Shown here piece by piece: positions 1 to 5,465 of a DNA stretch of 19,387 bases. A program made the position numbers and the translations under genes. Source of the stretch: an uncultured Georgenia sp. (GTDB taxonomy: Bacteria; Actinomycetota; Actinomycetes; Actinomycetales; Actinomycetaceae). Numbering within the stretch: position 1 is the stretch's first letter; each line of letters starts with the position of its first letter. The DNA is taken from positions 1 through 19,387 of the forward strand of contig NZ_CALGNQ010000062.1 in assembly GCF_937958535.1 (NCBI RefSeq), read 5' to 3'. The notes under the pieces are model-generated. The model saw only the letters and a list, made by a program, of their open reading frames with translations, did not search any database and was not told the DNA's origin.

Positions 1-23
1 GAGCCGCGGCCCGCCCGGCCCGG

Positions 24-812
24 TCAGCGCAGGTGACCGAGGAGATGAGCGGTGACGAGGTCGGCCGCGCCGGCCACCCCGCGCAACCCGGGGAAACCGT
101 TGACGTCGACCACCACCGGCCCGGAGGGGGTGGCGAGCAGGTCGAGGCCCAGCACGTGCACTCCCAGCGCGCGCTGCACCCGCCGGGCGAGCGCCACCTG
201 GACGGCGTCCGGGGCGAAGGGGGTGCCGGAGGTCGTGTGCGGGCCCGCGAGGGTGGAGGGCTTGAGCAGCCCGCGCACCTCCTCCCCGACGAGGTAGAGC
301 TTGCGGTCCGTCCCGTCGGTGCGCAGCCGTCGCTCGACGAGGTAGGGCCCGGGGAAGGGCGCCTCACCGGGCAGCGTGCGGTCGTCGCCCGTGACGACCT
401 GGGTGCCGCGGCCCGGCCCGGCGAACGCTTTGGCCACCACCGGCTCGACCGCGGCGCGGGCGACCACCTCCGGCCACCGCTCGACCGTGACGGCGGGTGG
501 CAGCGGGACGTGGGCGGCGGCGAGTGCCGCCTGCCACAGCCGCCGGTCGCGCAGCAGCCGGTCGCCCGGCCACGGGTTGCACAGGTCCACGCCCCGGTGG
601 TGCACGCCGGCGAGGAGGGGAGCGACCTCGCTGCGCAGCCCGCGGTGGACGAGGAGGTCGGCGGCGTCGAGCTCGGCCGGGTCCACCCGTTCCTCGTGCG
701 GCAGCCGCACGGTGACCGCGCAGCCGTGCGCGGTCAGCCCGGCGGCGACGTCGGCGAGCAGCGTCCCGGGCTTCGGCGGCTTGCCGAGGAGCAGCGTCAC
801 GCGCGGAGGCAT
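24..812 (-). CDS. ATP-grasp domain protein (RimK / ITPK-like)
   Basis: A 262-residue predicted ATP-grasp enzyme, the fold that joins a carboxylate to an amine or phosphorylates a small substrate using ATP. The C-terminal metal-binding motif VVDVNGFPGLRGV, about 25-35 residues before the end, is the clearest sign; a D-x-N-x-FPG pattern is typical of RimK-like glutamate ligases and of inositol phosphate kinase relatives. A central EPVVAKAFAGPGRGT stretch fits the ATP-binding lysine and glycine loop, and YLVERRL fits the nucleotide-clamp strand. I chose the ATG at 812 because the protein then starts with a plain beta strand (MPPRVTLLLGK). GGGAG lies about 10 nt upstream; the ATG at 821 and the longer frame from 842 lack a well-placed ribosome site. 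It lies downstream of the cysteine desulfurase on the same strand but 207 bp away. The substrate is unknown. Confidence 0.8.
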   Translation of the reverse strand: MPPRVTLLLGKPPKPGTLLADVAAGLTAHGCAVTVRLPHEERVDPAELDAADLLVHRGLRSEVAPLLAGVHHRGVDLCNPWPGDRLLRDRRLWQAALAAAHVPLPPAVTVERWPEVVARAAVEPVVAKAFAGPGRGTQVVTGDDRTLPGEAPFPGPYLVERRLRTDGTDRKLYLVGEEVRGLLKPSTLAGPHTTSGTPFAPDAVQVALARRVQRALGVHVLGLDLLATPSGPVVVDVNGFPGLRGVAGAADLVTAHLLGHLR

Positions 813-866
813 GCCGCGCATTCTCCCAGCGCGGCGGCCCACGGGAGGCGGAACAGGGCGGCAGGC

Positions 867-974
867 CGGGCCCCGGGAGCCGGAGGAGCCGGCGGGGCCC
901 CGGGAGTCGGACAGGCCGGCGGGGCCGCGGGAGCCGGACGGGCCGGTGGGGTCCCGGGAGTCGGGCAGGCCGGC
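867..974. repeat. 27-bp degenerate tandem repeat, four copies
   Basis: Four head-to-tail 27-bp units at 867-893, 894-920, 921-947 and 948-974, with a decayed fifth to about 1000. Each contains a GGGCCCCGGGAG- or GGGTCCCGGGAG-like core and ends in a GCCGGC/GCCGGT-like box. The array fills most of the gap between the desulfurase stop and the ATP-grasp start. Because 27 is a multiple of three, it also reads as a 9-residue repeat in some frames, but no frame there looks like a real gene. The repeated GGGCCC/CCCGGG cores could fold as stem-loops in the mRNA leaving the desulfurase gene. Confidence 0.8.
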
Positions 975-1019
975 GGGCCTGCAGGAGGCGGGAGAGAGAC
1001 CGGAGGGGGTGGCGGGCGG

Positions 1020-2174
1020 CTACCGGGCGCGGGTGGCGTTGGCGGCGCGGGAGCGCTCGACGACCTCGGGCAGGGCCGCGAGCACGGCGTCGACGTCGGC
1101 CTGCGTCGTCGTCCGCCCGAGGGAGAAGCGCAGCGCGGAGCGGGCGAGGTCGTGGGGGTAGCCCATGGCGAGGAGGACGAAGGAGGCCTCCTGCACCCCC
1201 GCCTGGCACGCGGACCCGGCCGAGGCGTTGACCCCGGCGAGGTCGAGGCCGAGGAGGAGGGAGTCGGCGTCCGCGCCCTCCACCGTGAGGTGGGCGATGT
1301 GCGGCAGCCGCGGGGCGTCGGCCCCGGTGAGCCGGACGCCCGGCACGGCGGCGATGACCCCGGCGACGAGCCGGTCGCGCAGGGCGGCCAGCCGCCGCGC
1401 CTCGGCCTCCCGGTCGGCGACGGCCAGGCTCACCGCCCGGGCCAGCGCCCGGGCGCCGGCGACGTCGAGGGTCCCGGAGCGCACGCCGCGCTCCTGGCCG
1501 CCGCCGTGGTGCACGGGGGCCAGCGCCAGGTCGCGTCGCGCGAGCAGCGCCCCGGTGCCGACCGGCCCGCCGAGCTTGTGCCCGGTGACCGTCATCGCCG
1601 CCAGGCCGCTGCCGGAGAAGCTCACGGGCACGTGGGCCACGGCCTGGACCGCGTCGGAGTGCACCGGCGCCCCGCCTGCCGCGGCGACGAGCTCGGTGAC
1701 CGGCTGGACCACGCCGGTCTCGTTGTTCGCCCACATGACCGAGACCAGGGCCGGCCGCTCGCCGTCGGCGAGCGCGGCGCGGGCGGCGTCCAGGTCGAGC
1801 ACACCGTCCTGTCGCACCGGGAGCAGGGTGACGTCCGCCAGACCGCGCTCGCCCAGCCAGGTCGCGGCGTCGAGCACCGCGTGGTGCTCGATCGCGCTGA
1901 CGAGCACGCGGGGCCGGGCGGAGGGGTGGGCGTAGACGGCGCCCTTGACGGCGAGGTTGTCGGCCTCCGTGCCACCGGAGGTGAACAGCACCTCGGCGGG
2001 CTCGGCGTCGAGCGCGGCGGCCAGCTCCTCGCGGGCCTCCTCGAGGCGGCGGCGGGCGTCCCGCCCGGCGGTGTGCAGCGAGGAGGGGTTGCCCCCACGG
2101 GTGAGCTCCGCGGCGTAGACCTCGGCGACCTCGGGCCGGACCGACGTCGTGGCCGCATGGTCGAGGTAGTGCAT
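1020..2174 (-). CDS. cysteine desulfurase, class V aminotransferase fold (IscS/NifS type)
   Basis: A 384-residue PLP enzyme that takes sulfur from L-cysteine as a persulfide for Fe-S cluster or thio-tRNA synthesis. The start MHYLDHAATT is diagnostic. The PLP lysine is K200 in VTGHKLGG, the aspartate holding the pyridine nitrogen is D174 in HSDAVQ, the ring-stacking histidine is in IEHHAV (97-98), and the catalytic cysteine is C323 in SAGSACQAG. That Cys loop and overall length fit the IscS/NifS group. The ATG at 2174 lies 6 nt after a TACACT hexamer and has no clear ribosome site, suggesting a leaderless transcript. In many actinobacteria this gene lies near etfBA and the tRNA thiolase gene mnmA, so a role in tRNA 2-thiolation is a fair guess, but mnmA is not in this window. 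Confidence 0.95.
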   Translation of the reverse strand: MHYLDHAATTSVRPEVAEVYAAELTRGGNPSSLHTAGRDARRRLEEAREELAAALDAEPAEVLFTSGGTEADNLAVKGAVYAHPSARPRVLVSAIEHHAVLDAATWLGERGLADVTLLPVRQDGVLDLDAARAALADGERPALVSVMWANNETGVVQPVTELVAAAGGAPVHSDAVQAVAHVPVSFSGSGLAAMTVTGHKLGGPVGTGALLARRDLALAPVHHGGGQERGVRSGTLDVAGARALARAVSLAVADREAEARRLAALRDRLVAGVIAAVPGVRLTGADAPRLPHIAHLTVEGADADSLLLGLDLAGVNASAGSACQAGVQEASFVLLAMGYPHDLARSALRFSLGRTTTQADVDAVLAALPEVVERSRAANATRAR

Positions 2175-2180
2175 GGCCCG

Positions 2181-2186
2181 AGTGTA
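2181..2186 (-). promoter_or_regulatory. candidate -10 element for cysteine desulfurase (leaderless)
   Basis: TACACT on the minus strand is followed by 6 nt and then the ATG of the desulfurase, the spacing expected when transcription starts at or next to the start codon. No good -35 is visible. One copy of a 21-bp direct repeat (2191-2211) sits just upstream of the hexamer, where a regulator could contact polymerase. Confidence 0.45.
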
Positions 2187-2190
2187 GGCG

Positions 2191-2302
2191 CGCCCGCCCC
2201 TCGGGACGGTCCGGCCAGGCCCGCACCCGCCGGCCGTGCCCGCCCCCGCGACCGTCCGGACGGACCCGCGTACCGGCCGACCGCCCGCTCCTCGGGACGG
2301 TC
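2191..2302. repeat. pair of 21-bp direct repeats in divergent promoter region
   Basis: The segments 2191-2211 and 2282-2302 match at 20 of 21 positions and share CTCGGGACGGTC. They are 91 bp apart in the gap between the divergent desulfurase and FKBP lipoprotein genes. Between them, at 2252-2263, lies the perfect palindrome CCGTCCGGACGG, whose half resembles the end of the repeat. The layout could be binding sites for a shared regulator, but GC-rich sequence makes chance similarity easier. Confidence 0.6.
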
Positions 2303-2337
2303 GGGGCGGACCGGTGCAATCCGGGCCGCCGACCGCT

Positions 2338-2343
2338 TAGGCT
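2338..2343 (+). promoter_or_regulatory. candidate -10 element for FKBP lipoprotein gene
   Basis: TAGGCT is a common actinobacterial -10 form. It is preceded 17 bp upstream by only a poor -35 (TGCAAT). It would give a leader of roughly 45 nt ahead of the GTG start at 2396, containing the inverted repeat at 2351-2370. Confidence 0.35.
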
Positions 2344-2350
2344 TGGGCGG

Positions 2351-2370
2351 CGTGACGCGGCAGCGTCACG
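2351..2370. promoter_or_regulatory. perfect 8-bp inverted repeat in the FKBP gene leader
   Basis: CGTGACGC and GCGTCACG flank the 4-base spacer GGCA. The element lies 26 bp before the start codon and just after the candidate -10. It may be an operator half-site pair or an mRNA hairpin near the ribosome site AAGGG (2383-2387). Confidence 0.6.
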
Positions 2371-2395
2371 TCAGACCACCCGAAGGGCTTTCCCT

Positions 2396-3340
2396 GTGCG
2401 CCGATCCGTCACCGCCACCGCTGCCACCGCGCTGGCCGCCGTCCTGTTCCTCGCCGGCTGCTCGGACGACGGCGACCCCGAGCCGACCGACACGGCGACC
2501 GAGTCTGCGACGGACGCCGCGGAGCAGCCGACCGGGAACGCGCCGGAGGACGTGGCCGCGCTCGAGGGCATCACCGTCGAAGGCGAGCCCGGGGCCGAGC
2601 CGAGGCTGACGTTCGAGCAGCCGCTCAACGTCGGCGGCCACGCCGCGGCGGTCGCGGTCCCCGGCGACGGTGCGACCCTCGAGGAGGGCCAGCTCCTCCT
2701 CATCGACTTCATCCAGGTCAACGGTGAGAACGGCGAGGTGCTCGACTCGACCTACGGGGCGGGCATGCAGCCGCTGATCATCGACGACGACGTCACCGTC
2801 GAGGCGCTCAACGACGTCCTCGTGGGGCAGCAGGTCGGCGCCCGGGTGCTCTTCGCCAGCCCCACCCAGGGCCCGGCCGCGATCATGGCGATCGAGGTGC
2901 GCGAGGCGGTGTCCTCCCGTGCCGAGGGCACGGAGGTCGAGACCCCGGAGGGGCTGCCCACGGTGACCCGCGCGGAGAACGGCGAGCCGAGCATCGAGCC
3001 GGTCGACGGCGAGGCGCCGACCGAGCTCGTCACGGCCGCCACCATCGAGGGCGAGGGCAAGGCCGTTGAGGAGGGCGACCAGGTGTTCGCCCAGTACAGC
3101 GGCTGGCTGTGGGACGGCACCCAGTTCGACTCCTCGTGGACCACCGGCGTGCCGCTGAGCTTCGAGGTGGGCGCCGGGGAGCTGATCCAGGGCTGGGACA
3201 CCGGCATCGTCGGCCACACCGTGGGCAGCCAGGTGCTCTTCGTCATCCCGCCGGACCTCGGGTACGGCGAGGAGGAGGTCGGCCCGATCCCGGGCGGCTC
3301 GACGCTGGTCTTCGTCGTCGACATCCTCTACGCCGGCTGA
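2396..3340 (+). CDS. FKBP-type peptidyl-prolyl cis-trans isomerase lipoprotein
   Basis: A 314-residue exported lipoprotein predicted to speed proline isomerisation in proteins outside the membrane. The N-terminus has a short basic start, a hydrophobic stretch, and the lipobox LAGC with the lipidated cysteine at residue 22, followed by an acidic, Thr/Pro-rich linker. The C-terminal domain (about 222-314) is a clear FKBP: YSGWLWDGTQFDSSW, LIQGWDTGIVGHTVGS and the PPDLGYGEE...IPGGSTLVF strand. An earlier region (about 75-165) has the same plan in weak form (LLLIDFIQV...LDSTYG...VLVGQQVGARVLF) and looks like a diverged FKBP domain. The GTG start at 2396 has AAGGG 8 nt upstream. It stands alone, divergent from the desulfurase and convergent with etfA. 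Confidence 0.92.
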   Translation: MRRSVTATAATALAAVLFLAGCSDDGDPEPTDTATESATDAAEQPTGNAPEDVAALEGITVEGEPGAEPRLTFEQPLNVGGHAAAVAVPGDGATLEEGQLLLIDFIQVNGENGEVLDSTYGAGMQPLIIDDDVTVEALNDVLVGQQVGARVLFASPTQGPAAIMAIEVREAVSSRAEGTEVETPEGLPTVTRAENGEPSIEPVDGEAPTELVTAATIEGEGKAVEEGDQVFAQYSGWLWDGTQFDSSWTTGVPLSFEVGAGELIQGWDTGIVGHTVGSQVLFVIPPDLGYGEEEVGPIPGGSTLVFVVDILYAG

Positions 3341-3341
3341 G

Positions 3342-3385
3342 GCGCCGGGCCCACGGCCCGCCTGCTCCGGGCGGGCCCCGGCGTA
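3342..3385 (+). terminator. candidate hairpin terminator between FKBP gene and etfA
   Basis: GGCCCGCC (3355-3362) pairs with GGCGGGCC (3370-3377) around a 7-nt loop, and outer CGCCGGG / CCCCGGCG arms can extend the stem after a bulge. There is no U-tract, as is usual in high-GC actinobacteria. It begins right after the FKBP stop codon. Confidence 0.5.
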
Positions 3386-3423
3386 GGCGGCGCAGTGCCG
3401 GCACGGGCCACTCGCCCCTGCGC

Positions 3424-3535
3424 AACTCACGCCCCGCCGCTCAGGCGCCACGCGACGCGGGCCCCGCCACGACTCAGGCGCCGCGCGACTCGGGCCACCG
3501 CGTGACTCGGCCCCGCGTGACTCAGGCGCCGCGGT
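3424..3535. repeat. seven degenerate 15-17 bp tandem repeats running into the end of etfA
   Basis: Units start at 3424, 3439, 3454, 3471, 3487, 3504 and 3519, with consensus near GACTCAGGCGCCGCGC. The last unit contains the etfA stop codon and its final codons. Three units retain CTCAGGCGCC exactly, so the etfA end (GGCGCC-TGA on its own strand) appears reiterated downstream of the gene. This repeat accounts for most of the 181-bp gap between the FKBP gene and etfA. Confidence 0.7.
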
Positions 3536-4505
3536 GGCGGCGGATGGCCTCGATCGCCTGCGGCAGCACCTCGGCCGCGTCCCCGACGACGCCGAAGTCG
3601 GCGATCTCGAAGATCGGGGCCTCGGGGTCGGTGTTGACCGCGACGATCGTCTGGGAGGCCTGCATCCCCACCGTGTGGTGCACCGCTCCGGAGACGCCGA
3701 CGCCGATGTAGAGCCGCGGCGCGACGGTCACGCCGGTCTGGCCGACCTGCTCGGAGTGCTCGCGCCATCCCTCGTCGGTGACGTCACGGGTCGCGCCCAC
3801 CGCCCCGCCGAGCAGCTCGGCGAGCTCCTCGACGGCGGTGAAGTCGCCCTCGGTGCCGCGCCCGCCGACGACGACGGTCTGCGCCTCGGTCAGCGGCACC
3901 CGGCCACTGCGCGGGTGCTCGGTGCGCTCCACCACGGTCACCGCGCGGGCCCGCTCGCTGAACGTCACCGGCACCGTCACGACGTCCGGGTCGGTCGCCT
4001 GCGCCGCCGGCTCCGCGGCCACGGCGGTGGGCCGCAGGGCCACCACCGGGGTCCCCCGGGTCACGGTGCACACCGTCTGCCAGGAGGCGCCGAACACGGT
4101 CTTGCCCGCGGCGAGCGTGCCGTCCGCCCGCCGCTCCACGCCGTCGGCGTCCACGACGGCGCCGGAGCCGAGGGCGACCGCCAGGCCGGCCGCCAGCTCC
4201 TTGCCGGCGTAGGTCGACACGAGCAGCACGGCCCGCGGCGCGGAGTGGGCCACCACCGCCGCGACCGCCTCGGTCGCCACCGGCGCGAGCTGCGGGGCCA
4301 GGCCGTCGAGCTCCGGTACGTGGACGGTGCCCACCCCGAAGCGGCCGAGCTCGGCCCGGGCGGCGTCACCGGGGGCGGCGGCGCCGAGCCACACGGCAGC
4401 GACCGGGCCGCCGAGGCCGCGTGCCGCGGTGAGCACCTCGGTGGCAGGCCCGGTGGGCAGACCGTCCTGGTGGTCGACGACGACGAGCACGGGTGCGTGG
4501 GTCAT
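3522..4505 (-). CDS. etfA: electron transfer flavoprotein, alpha subunit
   Basis: A 327-residue ETF alpha subunit, which with EtfB binds FAD (and AMP in EtfB) and carries electrons from acyl-CoA and related dehydrogenases toward the quinone pool. The C-terminal FAD domain has the family signature at about residues 265-304 (LYIGVGVSGAVHHTVGM, then NTDPEAPIFEIADFGVVGD), with GGRG at 214-217 and GQTG at 255-258 as FAD contacts. The N-terminal domain begins MTHAPVLVVVDHQDG, as usual for EtfA. The ATG at 4505 has AGGAAAG about 5 nt upstream. It follows etfB by 55 nt on the same strand, so the two are surely one operon. The gene ends inside the 16-bp repeat cluster. Confidence 0.96.
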   Translation of the reverse strand: MTHAPVLVVVDHQDGLPTGPATEVLTAARGLGGPVAAVWLGAAAPGDAARAELGRFGVGTVHVPELDGLAPQLAPVATEAVAAVVAHSAPRAVLLVSTYAGKELAAGLAVALGSGAVVDADGVERRADGTLAAGKTVFGASWQTVCTVTRGTPVVALRPTAVAAEPAAQATDPDVVTVPVTFSERARAVTVVERTEHPRSGRVPLTEAQTVVVGGRGTEGDFTAVEELAELLGGAVGATRDVTDEGWREHSEQVGQTGVTVAPRLYIGVGVSGAVHHTVGMQASQTIVAVNTDPEAPIFEIADFGVVGDAAEVLPQAIEAIRRHRGA

Positions 4506-4560
4506 GGTGCCTTTCCTGGGTCTGGGTCGGGAGGGACGTCAGGCGAGTGTCGGCGGGACG

Positions 4561-5331
4561 TCAGACGAGCTGGGACTCGATGAGGAACTGCGCCAGCCGC
4601 TCGCCGCCGTCGCCGGAGTCGGTGACGATGCGTCCCTGCTCCCGGGCGGGGCGCGGCTCGGCGGACAGGACGGCGGTAGCCGCCGCCGGCGCGGCGAGGC
4701 CGAGGTCGGCGAGCGTCAGGGTGTCCACCGGCTTCTTCCGGGCCGCCCGGATCGCCTTGAAGGCGGGGTAGCGCGGCTCGTTGGCCTGGTCGGTGACCGA
4801 CACCAGGGCCGGCAGGGGCGCCTCGAGCACCTCGGCGGCGTCACCGATCTCGCGCCGCACCCGCACTCGTCCTGCGGTGACCGTGAGCTCGGTGGCCAGG
4901 GTCAGCTGCGGCAGGTCGAGCTCGGCGGCGAGCGCGGTGGGGAGCATCGAGGTCAGGCCGTCCAGCGCCGCCATCCCGGTGACGACGAGGTCCACCGGTC
5001 CGTCCGCCTGGACGGTGCGCACGGCCGCGGCCAGGACCGTCGCGGTCGCCACGACGTCCGCACCGGCCAGCGTGTCGTCGCTGACGTGCACCCCGCGGTC
5101 GGCGCCCATCTGCAGCGCCCGGCGCACGGCGTCCTCGGCGTCGTCCGGGCCCATGGTGAGCGCCACGACCTCCCCGCCGTGCTGCTCGACCAGGCTCACC
5201 GCGGCCTCCACCGCGTTCTCGTCGAGCTCGTTGAGGACGTCGTCCAGACCGCGTATCGTGCGACCGTCCTCGCCCAGGGCGCGGTCGGACTGGACATCGG
5301 GGACATGCTTGACGCACACGACGATCCTCAT
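4561..5331 (-). CDS. etfB: electron transfer flavoprotein, beta subunit
   Basis: A 256-residue ETF beta subunit (FixA family), partner of the alpha subunit encoded just downstream. It begins MRIVVCVKHVPDVQSD and continues with LNELDENAVEAAV, both typical; the beta signature is VSVTDQANEPRYPAFKAI about 70 residues before the end, followed by the KKPVDTLTLADLGL segment. The open frame runs back to 5484, but the ATG at 5331 gives the family N-terminus, and the extra 51 residues cover the divergent promoter region. An AAGGTGG (5350-5344) lies 12 nt upstream, a bit far; a CAGGCT 6 nt before the ATG could instead be a -10 for a leaderless message. No dehydrogenase partner gene is visible nearby. 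Confidence 0.96.
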   Translation of the reverse strand: MRIVVCVKHVPDVQSDRALGEDGRTIRGLDDVLNELDENAVEAAVSLVEQHGGEVVALTMGPDDAEDAVRRALQMGADRGVHVSDDTLAGADVVATATVLAAAVRTVQADGPVDLVVTGMAALDGLTSMLPTALAAELDLPQLTLATELTVTAGRVRVRREIGDAAEVLEAPLPALVSVTDQANEPRYPAFKAIRAARKKPVDTLTLADLGLAAPAAATAVLSAEPRPAREQGRIVTDSGDGGERLAQFLIESQLV

Positions 5332-5383
5332 GTCCCAAGCCTGCCACCTTCCTCCGCGCGTGCCGAAACCAGTGGCGGCGGGC

Positions 5384-5409
5384 ACATTAGGATTTTGTGA
5401 GGCGCAAAA
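5384..5409. promoter_or_regulatory. divergent etfB/glgX promoter region with A/T-rich inverted repeat
   Basis: This is the only A/T-rich patch in the etfB-glgX gap. TAGGAT (5388-5393) is a good actinobacterial -10 for glgX, and TAATGT on the opposite strand (5389-5384) could serve etfB. Just downstream, TTTTGTG (5393-5399) and CGCAAAA (5403-5409) form a near-perfect inverted repeat around AGG. Its position over the start region of glgX suits an operator. The -35 boxes are not clear. Confidence 0.45.
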
Positions 5410-5465
5410 GGTCACGCGCGGAGCCGCCACCGGGTGTCGTCCGGGATGAGAAGATGACCCCCACC

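Noticed and set aside
867..974. CRISPR array or a repeat-bearing protein
   Set aside because: The units are contiguous with no unique spacers and no cas genes nearby; the 9-residue periodicity in some frames simply follows from the 27-bp unit.
33..2609. Very long plus-strand open frame across the ATP-grasp and desulfurase genes
   Set aside because: Composition is the Arg/Gly/Ala-rich pattern of an antisense frame in GC-rich DNA, with no recognisable domain; the opposite-strand frames encode clear enzymes.
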